Positions 15,366 through 25,548 of a DNA stretch of 64,000 nucleotides are shown here, piece by piece. Source of the DNA: Anaerocolumna jejuensis DSM 15929. GTDB lineage: Bacteria; Bacillota; Clostridia; Lachnospirales; Lachnospiraceae. Made by a program: the position numbers and the translations under genes. The notes below the pieces were generated by a model that made no database searches, was not told where the DNA came from, and saw nothing but the letters and a program-made list of their open reading frames with translations. The stretch lies in assembly GCF_900142215.1 (NCBI RefSeq), contig NZ_FRAC01000023.1, positions 62,001 through 126,000 of the forward strand, written 5' to 3'. Within the stretch, counting starts at the first letter, position 1, and every line of letters begins with the position of its first letter.

Positions 15366-15605
15366 CTATTTCCTCCATTCTTTTAACGCTTTTGATAACT
15401 GGTCGGGACATGAGGTAGCCTTGCGTCCGCATTTCGTTCCTTCAAGTTTTTCAATTACGTCCTCAACTTTCATTCCTGCAACCAGTTTGGACAGGCCCGC
15501 CGCATTTCCGGCACAGCCTCCGTTAAATACTACTTTTTTAACAATATCATTTTCAATTTCGATATCTATATCGCTGCAGCATACACCGCTGGTCTTATAT
15601 ATCAT
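15366..15605 (-). CDS. TSCPD domain protein (TIGR03905 type)
   Basis: Small protein of 79 residues consisting of one TSCPD domain. Cysteines lie in GVCCSDIDIEI, FNGGCAGNAAG and the name-giving ATSCPDQLSKAL. The same domain ends some B12-dependent ribonucleotide reductases, where it may hold a metal; the function of the free form is unknown. It is separated from murG by 2 bases and so is probably co-transcribed with it. Confidence 0.88.
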   Translation of the reverse strand: MIYKTSGVCCSDIDIEIENDIVKKVVFNGGCAGNAAGLSKLVAGMKVEDVIEKLEGTKCGRKATSCPDQLSKALKEWRK

Positions 15606-15701
15606 ATGTACACCAATCCTTTCAATAAAACATTACGTTAGATATTTAAAAAGTTATTTGCAATAAGCATTGAGCTGGTATGAATAATAACATACTTTTT
15701 T

Positions 15702-15729
15702 ATTATAGCATCTTTTTAAGGCAGTGCAA
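15702..15729 (-). promoter_or_regulatory. Promoter for the TSCPD-murG unit
   Basis: On the - strand, TTGCAC (15729-15724) and a perfect TATAAT (15707-15702) are 16 bases apart, about 100 bases before the TSCPD start. Confidence 0.6.
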
Positions 15730-15949
15730 GCAGCAATTCCATAAAATTGCTCCCAGGTATTTGCTACGGCTTTGCTGGAGAAAAAATTCTTTAAGCCGAA
15801 GCAAAAATTCTTTATAGCTTGCAGGAAAAGGTACAGTCCGATATAATAATTTTAATTGGTATTATTTATGATGCTTCGGCAGAGTTATAACAACAGATTA
15901 AATGTAGAAAGGATACCCCCAAGTGCAGCAGAGGGGATTGGTGCAGGAA

Positions 15950-16648
15950 ATGAAAAAAACAGGTATTATCGGAGCCATGGAAGAAGAGGTAAATCAGCTA
16001 AAGAATATTATGGAAGGGGTCAGCAGCAGGAAGAAGGCTGGCATGGAATTCCTGGAAGGCACCCTTGAAGGAAGACCCTGCGTAGTGGTTCGTTCCGGTA
16101 TCGGTAAGGTCAATGGGGCTGTCTGCACGCAAATACTGATTGATGATTACAGCGTTGATTTAGTTGTCAATACTGGTGTTGCAGGCTCACTAAAGGCAGA
16201 AATCAATATTGGAGACATGGTAATTTCCAGTGATGCTCTCCAGCATGATGTGGATGCTACGGGTTTTGGCTACGATTTTGGTGTGATACCCAGAATGGAG
16301 ACCTCCGTATTTCAGACAGAGGAAAGCCTTACCGCTCTGGCTGTAAAGGTATGTAAGGAAGTAAATCCGGATATCGGAGTTTTTCCGGGCAGGGTAGTAA
16401 GCGGAGACCAATTCATCAGTGGCAGGGAAAAGAAAATATGGATTACGGAGCATTTTCACGGGCTGTGCACGGAGATGGAGGGTGGTGCAATTGCCCAGGC
16501 GGCACATTTAAATAATACGCCGTTCCTTATCATACGTGCAATTTCCGATAAGGCCGATGACAGTGCCCATATGGACTATGGTGCCTTTGAGGCAAAAGCC
16601 ATAGAGCATACGGTAAAGCTTGTAAAGGCTTTGATAACAGCTTTATAG
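15950..16648 (+). CDS. mtnN: 5'-methylthioadenosine/S-adenosylhomocysteine nucleosidase
   Basis: Splits adenine from methylthioadenosine and S-adenosylhomocysteine, part of methionine salvage and SAM recycling. It has 232 residues, the family length. Visible signatures are IGAMEEEVNQL, the ribose-binding SGIGKVNGA, NTGVAGSL, VSGDQFISG, TEMEGGAIAQ and RAISDKADDSA, which includes the catalytic aspartate. I prefer the ATG at 15950 because the protein then begins MKKTGIIGAMEEE like its relatives; a GTG at 15923, with AAAGGA upstream, would add nine residues and cannot be excluded. Confidence 0.94.
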   Translation: MKKTGIIGAMEEEVNQLKNIMEGVSSRKKAGMEFLEGTLEGRPCVVVRSGIGKVNGAVCTQILIDDYSVDLVVNTGVAGSLKAEINIGDMVISSDALQHDVDATGFGYDFGVIPRMETSVFQTEESLTALAVKVCKEVNPDIGVFPGRVVSGDQFISGREKKIWITEHFHGLCTEMEGGAIAQAAHLNNTPFLIIRAISDKADDSAHMDYGAFEAKAIEHTVKLVKALITAL

Positions 16649-16862
16649 CAGAGTGCTTGTCCAATTTTTGATATACATGGGACGACAAGAAACACCTTAT
16701 AAAAATAAAATACAAGGGAATTTCATAAATTATTTCGGGAAACTTTAGCCTTTTTACCAAAGATAGGATTTCCGTGTCAATGAAATATAAGCTTCCCCGC
16801 CTTTTCAAAGCCGTTATTATCAAGTATAATAACTGTTAATAAATGGAAAGGCGGGGAGTTTT

Positions 16863-18458
16863 GTGATACGGACTTTATTTGATAACCATGTTTTTATCTA
16901 CATATTACTGGCGCTGACAGGCTGCGGTATCCTTATGAAGCTTGTGGTACAGGTGCTGTATGCCAGACTGCTAAAGGCTTCTGAAACCATGAGTACCTCA
17001 AAAAATAAACTGGCAAAAAACATGAAGAAAAAATTTGAAGCTTACTATAAACTTAAGCTGGGTGTGAATAATGTGGATATCTTTGTGGATAAACACTTTT
17101 TTCACTATAAATTCTGTGGAATTTTTTTATCAACCTGGGAAACCCTATGTGGACAAGTTCTGGTCCTGTCCCTTTTAGTAGGTGCAATAAGTACTATTTT
17201 AGGGCTTATTTATGAATGTGGAAAAAATCAGATATTAACCACATTTACTGTGGGTATTTTATCCTGCGGTCTGTTGATATTTTTTGAGGGAGTTGTAAAT
17301 CCCACCGGAAAAAAGGAAATGATCAGGCTCAATATGAAAGATTATCTGGAGAATGTGCTGAAAGTCAGGCTGGTACAGGAAGAAAGCCAACCGGAATTAA
17401 TGGAGCAGTATAAAAAGGCATATCAGCCTTCCTCCTTTACAGCAGTATCAAAAGAGCAGCAGGAAAGGGACAAGCTCAGACCCTTTCAAAAAAGAAAGAA
17501 AAACAAGAGCAGGGAAGCAAAACGCCTTGAAAAGCTGAACCAGAAAGCCAGACAGAAGGATGAAGCAGCAAAAAGGCAGGAGAATAAGAAGCTTTCAAAG
17601 CTAAATAAAAAAGCAGAATCGCAGAAACAAAGAACTATTGAAAAGGAAGCAAAGCAGAATGAAAGGACGGAAAAAGAACTAAATGCGAGGAAGCAAAAGG
17701 AAGCCAAAAAGCAGGAGGCAGCAAGGCTTAAGGCAGAGGCCTTAGAGATAGAGCAGAAAAAGAAGGAAGAAAAGCAGCAGCAAAAGGAATTGAAAAGGGT
17801 ATTAAAGCTGGAAAAGAAGCATAGGGGGTATAGTGCCAGGACAACGGCACAGGAGAAGAAGGAGAATCTTCTGAAGGAAATCCAGAACAGAAGAGATAGG
17901 GAGACTAAAACAGCTGAAACGGTTGGAGAAGCAGAGAATGAACAGGAGTCAGTAAATGCTTCATCAAACCATTTCTCTGGCAGAAAGGTTGATAATTCAA
18001 AAGAAGTAACTGAAAGTAAAGCAGAAAGCAGTCAAGAGAATCCTTCAGGCAAGGAAAGAATAGAGCATGTGTCCGCTAAAGAGGGAGAGCCAAAGAAAGC
18101 AGAGGAGACAAAGTCCTATAAAAAAGAGGAGGTAAAAGAGGTAAAAGTTCAGGTAGAAACAGGCAAAGAAATTAAGATCGTGGAGGCAAATGCCGCTGAG
18201 GTTAAGGTGGCTGAGGTCAGTGCAGCAAAAGTACGGGATATCAAGACAAAGCCCGTAGCAGCAAAATCGGTAGCAGCAAAACCAGTGTCGACAAAGCCGG
18301 TAACAGCAAAACAAGACATAACTTACCACGATGATAGGACTGCTGCTGCCCTTGAGGATGGAAGAGGTTACAATTATAAAGAGTACGAGATTGTTAAACC
18401 TACCTCGGAAGAGGAAGAAAAGATTATTGAGGACATCTTAAAAGATATATTCGCTTAA
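16863..18458 (+). CDS. Membrane-anchored protein with long charged coiled-coil tail, function unknown
   Basis: Protein of 531 residues that I do not recognise. Membrane helices lie at about 10-33, 88-110 and 123-144, then a conserved-looking stretch (KEMIRLNMKDYLENVLKVRL). From about 190 to 350 it is extremely rich in K, E, Q and R and very probably a long coiled coil or single alpha helix. A repetitive Ala/Val/Lys segment (AAKSVAAKPVSTKPVTAK) follows, then an acidic end. The start is GTG, with AAAGGCGGGGAG upstream. It lies 214 bases after mtnN and ends at a strong terminator. It may be a structural link between membrane and cytoplasm; this is a guess from shape alone. Confidence 0.75.
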   Translation: MIRTLFDNHVFIYILLALTGCGILMKLVVQVLYARLLKASETMSTSKNKLAKNMKKKFEAYYKLKLGVNNVDIFVDKHFFHYKFCGIFLSTWETLCGQVLVLSLLVGAISTILGLIYECGKNQILTTFTVGILSCGLLIFFEGVVNPTGKKEMIRLNMKDYLENVLKVRLVQEESQPELMEQYKKAYQPSSFTAVSKEQQERDKLRPFQKRKKNKSREAKRLEKLNQKARQKDEAAKRQENKKLSKLNKKAESQKQRTIEKEAKQNERTEKELNARKQKEAKKQEAARLKAEALEIEQKKKEEKQQQKELKRVLKLEKKHRGYSARTTAQEKKENLLKEIQNRRDRETKTAETVGEAENEQESVNASSNHFSGRKVDNSKEVTESKAESSQENPSGKERIEHVSAKEGEPKKAEETKSYKKEEVKEVKVQVETGKEIKIVEANAAEVKVAEVSAAKVRDIKTKPVAAKSVAAKPVSTKPVTAKQDITYHDDRTAAALEDGRGYNYKEYEIVKPTSEEEEKIIEDILKDIFA

Positions 18459-18462
18459 AAAG

Positions 18463-18525
18463 AAGGTACTGTTTTAATTGAGGCATTTGATAGCATTTGC
18501 CTGAATTAAAACGGTACCTTATATT
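18463..18525 (+). terminator. Rho-independent terminator after the coiled-coil gene
   Basis: A 17-base stem with one G-U pair (18463-18479 with 18504-18520; core GGTAC/GTACC and GTTTTAATT), followed by AT-rich sequence. Confidence 0.75.
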
Positions 18526-19185
18526 TATGTTTGTATTTGGGTTGTATAGAACAGGGTATAGTATCTTCTTATGTGTGTGAAAAGGGTATTAATTTTATCT
18601 AACCTTATGAGAAATAAAAAACAAGATGGAATTAAGAGGAAATACATTCTTGATTTTTCCTGAAAAACATGTTATAGTTTGGATTAAATAGGGGAGCAAG
18701 AGCAGGAATTTTATCGGGGGAAAGAGGAATAAGTATTTCAAGGGGGAAGTTATATAATGAGCTTGTATCTGAGCTTTCATGCATAGTCATAGGATTATCC
18801 TATTTTATCTGGCTGTTTATATTGGGATAATATTCTTTAGTTACATATTTCATCTTATAATTATCAAAGAAAACGTTATAATAAAAATTCAAAACAGTGA
18901 TTCATAGCTAGTCTTAATTCATTTCATGAAGATCAATTCACCATTAAAATTCGTAAACAATCTTCTATTAAAAATCCATGTATATAAAATTAAATAAACC
19001 GTTACCTTGTAACAGATATAATCAGGTTGAATCCTGCTATTGAAGGCAGTCATAGTATTGTTTTCATAGCAGCAGGCTTACAATAAAAAATAGAATAATA
19101 GTATTAGTGACGTTAAAAACCATACATAAGGCAGTCTGAAAATAGTAACACAATAAAATAAAGAGAAGATGAAGGGAGCACTAAA
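18521..19185. other. Long AT-rich noncoding stretch
   Basis: About 660 bases without a convincing gene. A purine-rich AAGGGGGAAG followed by a 9-codon ATG frame (18757-18786) is the only coding-like sign. An imperfect hairpin with CCTGCT and AGCAGG arms lies around 19036-19078. I see no recognisable riboswitch. It probably holds the promoter and a long leader for the SLH-like gene. Confidence 0.5.
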
Positions 19186-20436
19186 ATGAGAAGAAACATA
19201 ATGTGCAAAGGAATTAGCCTATTGCTGGTTATTGTTATGGTATTAAGTGGCATGATACCTGCCAAATCCGCAGAAGCAGCAACCAGCAGTAATATTAAAA
19301 TTTATAATTTTATTAAAATCCTGGTATCAGCCACAGAACTTGAGATTGATAAGGCACAAGCCAGTCCCTATATGAAAGCCGCTATGGATGCAGGTATTGT
19401 AAAGGAGGTGGATTTTAAGGATGATGAGGCCTATATAACCCGAATGGATGCAGCTGTACTTCTTAACAGAGCAGATGAATATCTGCATGGAGATACAGTG
19501 GATGGGAAGCTCTTAAAGATTGTGTTAGAGCAGCGCATTTCTGATATCAATAAGATACCGGAAGGAAAAAGAAATGCTGTTGCTAAGATATATACAAAAG
19601 GCTTCATAGTAGGAAAAAGCAATGGCTTGTACATACAAAATCGTTCCTTTAATGGATATGATCTTCTAACGACTGGCGATGCAAAGAAGTTAATAGCATT
19701 GCTTAAGAATACAAAAGGCAGAGCCAAAATGAGCCCTGACGGTCAGTTGATTCGAACAACTAATCTTCCGAAGAATGCAAAGGATTATCCCTATATACTG
19801 GCGGCTTTTCCTAACTCTTTTTATGAAATGAAGTTTATGTATCAGTGGGCAGAATCGAATTATACAAGAGTTGAAGGGAAAGATTATGCAAGGCCTATAA
19901 AAGTAAATGAAAGAATGAAGATATTTGAAACCGATAAAAATGGAAGATGCATTTATGTAGATGATTGGATGAAAAAGGTGGAAAATAATTTAAAATATCG
20001 TCTGAACGTTGATTATCGTGCTATAGATAATAATTGGTTAAATGGTCTGCGAAATACCTATTTTTTATATGATATTGCATCAGCTGATAAAAAAACTACG
20101 GATGATATCAAAGAATATATGCCATATGTAAAAAAGAATCATATTGTCATCAAAAGTTCAGTGATATCAGTGGAACCTTCTACATTATATTTTGATAATG
20201 CATATCGTGTAAGGGTCTATGTAAAATTTAAGATATCTTTTAAAGGAGAGAAAAAACCTCAAGATAAACTTTTCTTTGTACAACAGTTTATAAGACTTAA
20301 GAATATCTCTAAAGATAAATGGTTTGAAGGGGTTTACGATATAGAGCTTGCCACAGCTAATGGAAATAGTAATGGTAGTGATTATGCAGTATTTGATGAT
20401 TCATTAAATGATTATTTTTATAAGGGGAAATGGTAA
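19186..20436 (+). CDS. Secreted protein with SLH-like N-terminal region
   Basis: Exported protein of 416 residues. It starts with a clear signal peptide (basic MRRNIMCKG, a hydrophobic core, and a cleavage region near AKSAEAA). Residues 65-170 resemble S-layer homology repeats: TRMDAAVLLNRAD, ISDINKIPEGKRNAVAKIY and KGFIVGKSNGLYIQNRSF follow the SLH pattern of R-x-A-L, IxD and GxGxxxP, although degenerate. The rest is not familiar. AAGGGAG precedes the ATG. The next gene starts almost at its stop, so the two are probably made together as a surface-located pair. Confidence 0.75.
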   Translation: MRRNIMCKGISLLLVIVMVLSGMIPAKSAEAATSSNIKIYNFIKILVSATELEIDKAQASPYMKAAMDAGIVKEVDFKDDEAYITRMDAAVLLNRADEYLHGDTVDGKLLKIVLEQRISDINKIPEGKRNAVAKIYTKGFIVGKSNGLYIQNRSFNGYDLLTTGDAKKLIALLKNTKGRAKMSPDGQLIRTTNLPKNAKDYPYILAAFPNSFYEMKFMYQWAESNYTRVEGKDYARPIKVNERMKIFETDKNGRCIYVDDWMKKVENNLKYRLNVDYRAIDNNWLNGLRNTYFLYDIASADKKTTDDIKEYMPYVKKNHIVIKSSVISVEPSTLYFDNAYRVRVYVKFKISFKGEKKPQDKLFFVQQFIRLKNISKDKWFEGVYDIELATANGNSNGSDYAVFDDSLNDYFYKGKW

Positions 20437-20438
20437 GG

Positions 20439-23400
20439 ATGAAGTGCAAAAGAAGAATAAAGGGATTTCTCTTAGCTTTTTTTTTGATAATTGGTCTAAT
20501 AGCACCTGGAAGGGCAGCTCATGCAGAAAAGCCGGAAGTAACGTTTGATAAAATAACGGGTGAGTTTACCTTTACTACGATAGACACAAAGGCAACAACT
20601 AATATTAGATGGAATACCATAGGCTTTACTGTATGCCGTGAACCTACACAAGGATATCCCAGAAAAGATACCGATGGAGACTCCAAAACACAGGATTGGG
20701 CATACTTTGACATAAAAAAGGGGCAAAAAGACCAATATCCTTACGGAGATGGTGTACACGTAAAAGTAACTTTTAAATTTGATAAAGACCAGGTAAATGC
20801 TGCATTTAAAAATACTAAGTTAGATGAAATTAAAGATAATGACATTATTTATTTTAATGGTGTCTTTGATATTATTTATAATGGTACAGAAGATAAAGAA
20901 CATATATACTATAATCTCTCGGGCAAACCTTACGGAATTGCTACTGCTGCTCCCTGGAATGATACGAAAGACTTTGATGATCGTTTTGATTTATCAGTAC
21001 TATTTCATGATGGTGACAATAAATACCCAATAACAATAGAACGCAGAATTTACAGTAATAGTACAAGTACCTTATACGACAATACAGATTACCCAAAACA
21101 GAAAAAGAATACCACGTTCTCAACATCCTGGCATAATGTAACAAATAAGATTAACACCAACGGAAAGGAATACTATCTCTACCGTCTGTATTATACCAAC
21201 CTCCGCGACCCGAAAAAAATCGTAGGAAACCGTAAGACCAGTGTAAATCCATACCTTTCTCCAACAGAATATAAGGATGCACTTAGTTACTTAAGGGACC
21301 GTGAATATACAATAAAAGATAAGGGGCTCAAAATAACAGCCATGTACCGCAGATTTACGGAGAAACCAACGGAAAGCGGAGACAGTATGGAGAGGGAATT
21401 TGAGACCATAGACCCTACGGCTGTTATCAAAGCGGATACCAGAGGGAATGAAGCATATGATGTCCTGGAGGGGATACCGGGAACAGAAAGCCTTTATGCC
21501 AATGCTATCACAAGCAAATATCTATCCGGATACCGTTTCAAAAAAGTAGAGGGAACCAAATTATATCCGGTAACTGTAACAAAGACGTATACTCTTACCT
21601 GGAAGGACAAAGGGGAGGTGGGGAAGCCGGACCTTCCTCATTCAGATACCAGGACGGTTCCCAAAACCTATTACATCGAGCGAAAGTATTCTTATTGGTA
21701 TATTGATTTTCTCGGGGTATATGGGCTGGACAAGGCAATTATAGAAAATGACGCCTTACCCGGTAAAAGCATCACCCTCACACCATCCGGATATAAGGCC
21801 CCAACGGTAAGCTACACCAATTCCACTTCGGAATCGGACCATATTACAGAACCTAAAATAAAGACACCTGCGGCTTTGTCTCAATCCATTAATGGAGGAT
21901 ATTCAGAACCTTCCGTTCCGGACGATAATTTGAAATCTTATGCAGAAGCTGCTGTTGATAAAATACTTTGTAAGAATGATAAGCTTCTTTTCAATGGGCA
22001 AACCATGATGTCAGATACCAGAAAAGAAGAAGCAGCAGATATGCCCATTGCCATCCCGGAAGGTACAGAGGAAATCGGGGAAAACGTATTATATAAGTCA
22101 AATCTGGTGATACCGGGTACGAGGGCAAATGAGGCATATGAAAGCACAGGAATTATTACCTATAAGCCTATTGTGAATATCTGCAACAGGGAAGCCCTGG
22201 AGGTGGATACGGATTATGAAATAAATGATGTTAATCCGGTAGTAGTACATACCCCGGTGGTTTGTGACGGTATGGTGCAGGATAACCGCAGTGACAATCA
22301 GATGATAACCCCGGATGCCGGAAGGGCTTCCTTGGTGTTGGACAGGCCTTTCTATGTGACATTGCCGACAACGGGAATGCATCGGGATATACAGGGCTAT
22401 GGCTACCGGGATTATGGAAAATATATTGCAAGCAGGCAAGTCAAGTTTGCCTTTGATACATATAAAGGCAGTTCCACTGCCGGAACCTTTATCCCCAAGG
22501 ATACCTGGACCGGCGTGGCTGAAAACACTCTCTTTTATGTTCCTGCCTGGGTCACGGAAGGAAGATATGAAATAAGATTCCGAAGTACCGCCATCAATGC
22601 GGCGGCCAATGACGGATACGGCAAGAGCGAAGATATAGCCAATATCAGTCTTGCCAACTATGTGGCAGAAGACAGTTCAATCGTACAAATATCTGGAAGA
22701 ATCTATGGTCTAAACATCTATGATGTAACAGACTATCCAATATGGGAAAAAGTATTTCGTCTTCCCAATTCTCTGAAATTAACAGGCTTTCATTATACCG
22801 TAGGGGTGAAGAATCAGAACGGAGAAAGCAGCGGACAGAATCCTCAATTTACAATCACTATGGTAAATGGCAGTCATCCCAATTACAAAAACCAGGGTAT
22901 TCTAAAAACCGGTTATATGACAAGATTTTCTCTCACCACAGTAGGAAGTATGGCAGATAGTGATGATTATGTCAGGATTAAGCCAAAGTTCTACTTCGCA
23001 GACAAAGACGGAAAGAACCGCCGGGAGGCAGACATCTATTATACCGAAAGCTTTAACGGAAAGGAACATATCCTTGTAAAAATGGGCGGGAACCTTGACC
23101 TGGAAAACGATAAGTCCATAAAGACCGGAGACCCCTATCTTGGAATACCGGAAAGTGAATTGCAAAGAACGGCTTATTATGAAGGAGTTCCCTTAAGAAA
23201 GTGGAAATCCCAGACAAAGAAGATCTATAACTACATGAATATCATGCTGCCCTTTACCCTTCGTACCTTTATCGGCTTTGTAGACCCTATACCGCAGACA
23301 GTTACAGAAAAACAGGCGGCCACCAGCGTCCAGCATTGGTATGGAGAATATTATCTGCCGGCGGAGGTCCATATCGTACCAAAGGGGTATGATGTATCAA

Positions 23401-23693
23401 ACTATGCACTTCATCACGGAGGACTTGATTATCATGAGAAATTCTGGCTGAAGGAAGGCTATATTATTGTGAACTTTGATATCACCACCGTAAAAGACGG
23501 GGAGTTGAACCTAAGCTACATCAACGCTGCCAACAGTGAAAATGGCTACTGCAATATGTGGAAAAGGGAAGGCTACCAATACCGGAAGACCAGTTATCAT
23601 GGAATCAGCTTTAACTTCCAGGATGGAGATTATGTAATCTATTATGCCAATCACAGCGTCCAGGAAGATTACATTTCCTCCGGAACCCATTAA
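20439..23693 (+). CDS. Large secreted DUF5704-type protein
   Basis: Exported protein of 1084 residues with a signal peptide (MKCKRRIKGFLLAFFLIIG to about APGRAAHA) and no C-terminal membrane anchor or sorting motif. The segment from TFDKITGEFTFTTIDTKA onward matches DUF5704, a family of unknown function in Clostridia. The body is beta-rich with many Tyr, Asn and Thr residues, as in surface adhesins or wall-associated proteins. The ATG at 20430 overlaps the previous gene and is only 2 bases after AAGGGG, so I prefer the ATG at 20439, which gives a normal signal peptide start. It could be held at the surface by its SLH-like partner. Confidence 0.75.
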   Translation: MKCKRRIKGFLLAFFLIIGLIAPGRAAHAEKPEVTFDKITGEFTFTTIDTKATTNIRWNTIGFTVCREPTQGYPRKDTDGDSKTQDWAYFDIKKGQKDQYPYGDGVHVKVTFKFDKDQVNAAFKNTKLDEIKDNDIIYFNGVFDIIYNGTEDKEHIYYNLSGKPYGIATAAPWNDTKDFDDRFDLSVLFHDGDNKYPITIERRIYSNSTSTLYDNTDYPKQKKNTTFSTSWHNVTNKINTNGKEYYLYRLYYTNLRDPKKIVGNRKTSVNPYLSPTEYKDALSYLRDREYTIKDKGLKITAMYRRFTEKPTESGDSMEREFETIDPTAVIKADTRGNEAYDVLEGIPGTESLYANAITSKYLSGYRFKKVEGTKLYPVTVTKTYTLTWKDKGEVGKPDLPHSDTRTVPKTYYIERKYSYWYIDFLGVYGLDKAIIENDALPGKSITLTPSGYKAPTVSYTNSTSESDHITEPKIKTPAALSQSINGGYSEPSVPDDNLKSYAEAAVDKILCKNDKLLFNGQTMMSDTRKEEAADMPIAIPEGTEEIGENVLYKSNLVIPGTRANEAYESTGIITYKPIVNICNREALEVDTDYEINDVNPVVVHTPVVCDGMVQDNRSDNQMITPDAGRASLVLDRPFYVTLPTTGMHRDIQGYGYRDYGKYIASRQVKFAFDTYKGSSTAGTFIPKDTWTGVAENTLFYVPAWVTEGRYEIRFRSTAINAAANDGYGKSEDIANISLANYVAEDSSIVQISGRIYGLNIYDVTDYPIWEKVFRLPNSLKLTGFHYTVGVKNQNGESSGQNPQFTITMVNGSHPNYKNQGILKTGYMTRFSLTTVGSMADSDDYVRIKPKFYFADKDGKNRREADIYYTESFNGKEHILVKMGGNLDLENDKSIKTGDPYLGIPESELQRTAYYEGVPLRKWKSQTKKIYNYMNIMLPFTLRTFIGFVDPIPQTVTEKQAATSVQHWYGEYYLPAEVHIVPKGYDVSNYALHHGGLDYHEKFWLKEGYIIVNFDITTVKDGELNLSYINAANSENGYCNMWKREGYQYRKTSYHGISFNFQDGDYVIYYANHSVQEDYISSGTH

Positions 23694-23945
23694 GTACGGC
23701 TGTTAATATTACAAATAAAATCTTGCAGTTGCCCTTTTTGAAGATATATCAGTAAAAGAAATTGTAGTTAATAACAGAATAGGAAGATAAATGCAGAAAA
23801 AGAGGGTCAGAAAATAAATTTTTTACACGATTAACCCTGATTCTATGGAAAATGCATATTGAATAACACTCCTTACTTTGATAAAATAAGAGCGAATAAA
23901 AAGGTATCTATTATCCTTACAACAATGAAAAGGAGTGTAAAAAAA

Positions 23946-25295
23946 ATGAGTGCTAAAGTAACATTTGACTATTCAGCAGCGAAAAGCTTTATTGCAGATA
24001 CGGAAATAGAAATGATTGAAAAAGCAATAGAGGGTGCAAAAGAGACCTTATTAAGCAAAACTGGTGCCGGGAATGATTTCTTGGGCTGGATTGACCTTCC
24101 GGTTAACTATGACAAAGAGGAATTTGCAAGAATTAAAGATGCAGCAAAGAAAATCCAGAGTGATTCCGAGGTTCTTTTAGTTATCGGTATTGGCGGTTCC
24201 TATCTTGGAGCCCGTGCAGCAGTTGAATTTTTAAGACATAGCTTTTATAATTCTGTTTCCAAGGAAATCAGAAAGACACCTGAAATCTATTATGTGGGAA
24301 ATAATATCAGCAGTACTTATATCAGCAATCTGATTGAAGTAATTGGGGACAGGAATTTTTCCATCAACATTATCAGTAAATCCGGTACGACCACAGAGCC
24401 TGCTATTGCCTTCCGTGTATTTAAAAAGCTTCTGATAGAGAAATACGGAAAGGGTGAAGCCGCAAAGCGTATTTATGCTACCACGGATAAAGCAAAAGGT
24501 GCTTTAAAGAACCTTGCTACCGAGGAAGGCTATGAAAGCTTTGTAGTTCCTGATGATATCGGAGGACGTTTCTCCGTATTAACAGCAGTAGGTCTTTTAC
24601 CCATAGCCGTAAGCGGTGCGGATATTACAAAGCTTATGGAGGGAGCAGCAGCCATGAGAGAAAGATGCTTAAATCAGCCTTTCGCTACCAATGACTCCCT
24701 GCATTATGCCGCCATTCGTAATATCCTTCTTAGAAAAGGCAAGAGTATTGAAATTCTTGCCAACTATGAGCCCTCCCTTCACTATGTATCAGAATGGTGG
24801 AAACAGCTCTTTGGTGAAAGTGAAGGAAAGGATAAGAAAGGTATCTTCCCTGCAGCCGTAGATTTGACCACTGACCTTCATTCCATGGGGCAATTCATCC
24901 AGGACGGCCAGAGAACCATGTTTGAGACAGTTATTAACCTTGAGACACCTTCCTGTGAAATTTATATAGAGGAAGAAGAAGTGGACTTGGATGGACTTAA
25001 CTATCTGGCAGGAAAGAGCATGGATTTCATCAATAAGAGCGCTATGAAGGGTACTCTTTTAGCTCATACGGACGGAAATGTTCCCAACTTAATCGTGAAC
25101 CTTCCGGAACAGAATGAGGAATCTTTAGGAGAGCTGTTCTATTTCTTTGAATTTGCCTGTGGAATCAGCGGATATCTCTTAGGAGTAAATCCTTTTGACC
25201 AGCCGGGTGTTGAAAGCTATAAGAAGAATATGTTCGCCCTCCTTGGAAAACCTGGCTTTGAAAAGCAGAGAGAAGAACTCTTAAAGAGACTCTAA
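23946..25295 (+). CDS. pgi: Glucose-6-phosphate isomerase
   Basis: Interconverts glucose-6-phosphate and fructose-6-phosphate in glycolysis and gluconeogenesis. It has 449 residues, typical of the Firmicutes form. Signatures are VIGIGGSYLGARAAVEFL, the sugar phosphate site ISKSGTTTEPAIAFR, the PGI motif DDIGGRFSVLTAVGLLP, and GQFIQDG near the C-terminal part. The ATG at 23946 lies after AAAGGAG; the frame continues to 23859 without a better start. It is a single gene in a 5' AT-rich setting; the next gene on this strand is far away. Confidence 0.96.
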   Translation: MSAKVTFDYSAAKSFIADTEIEMIEKAIEGAKETLLSKTGAGNDFLGWIDLPVNYDKEEFARIKDAAKKIQSDSEVLLVIGIGGSYLGARAAVEFLRHSFYNSVSKEIRKTPEIYYVGNNISSTYISNLIEVIGDRNFSINIISKSGTTTEPAIAFRVFKKLLIEKYGKGEAAKRIYATTDKAKGALKNLATEEGYESFVVPDDIGGRFSVLTAVGLLPIAVSGADITKLMEGAAAMRERCLNQPFATNDSLHYAAIRNILLRKGKSIEILANYEPSLHYVSEWWKQLFGESEGKDKKGIFPAAVDLTTDLHSMGQFIQDGQRTMFETVINLETPSCEIYIEEEEVDLDGLNYLAGKSMDFINKSAMKGTLLAHTDGNVPNLIVNLPEQNEESLGELFYFFEFACGISGYLLGVNPFDQPGVESYKKNMFALLGKPGFEKQREELLKRL

Positions 25296-25459
25296 GACAG
25301 TTAAGAGAATCCCCGGGAGAACTCCAGGAATAAATAATTAAGATGTCATAAGTTAACCTTAGCTTTATCTATGTATTTTTATACTCTAAGTATACATTCA
25401 ATAAAATTGACATTGACTAAAGACATCCAAATCAATTACTTACTTATAAATAAGTCAAT

Positions 25460-25503
25460 AAAATACGGCCTGCTGCTTAGGTTTATGCAGCAGGCCGTAT
25501 TTT
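25460..25503. terminator. Strong bidirectional terminator between pgi and the M15 peptidase gene
   Basis: A perfect 17-bp stem (25460-25476 with 25487-25503; core ACGGCCTGCTGC) around a 10-base loop, with a run of A before and of T after, so it works on both strands. Confidence 0.9.
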
Positions 25504-25548
25504 ATCTGGTATGTAAGTAGATATAAGGTATCTTAAGCGGAATTGCTA

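Noticed and set aside
18595..18780. 61-codon frame on the - strand in the long leader region
   Set aside because: Hydrophobic chance frame in AT-rich DNA without a ribosome site.
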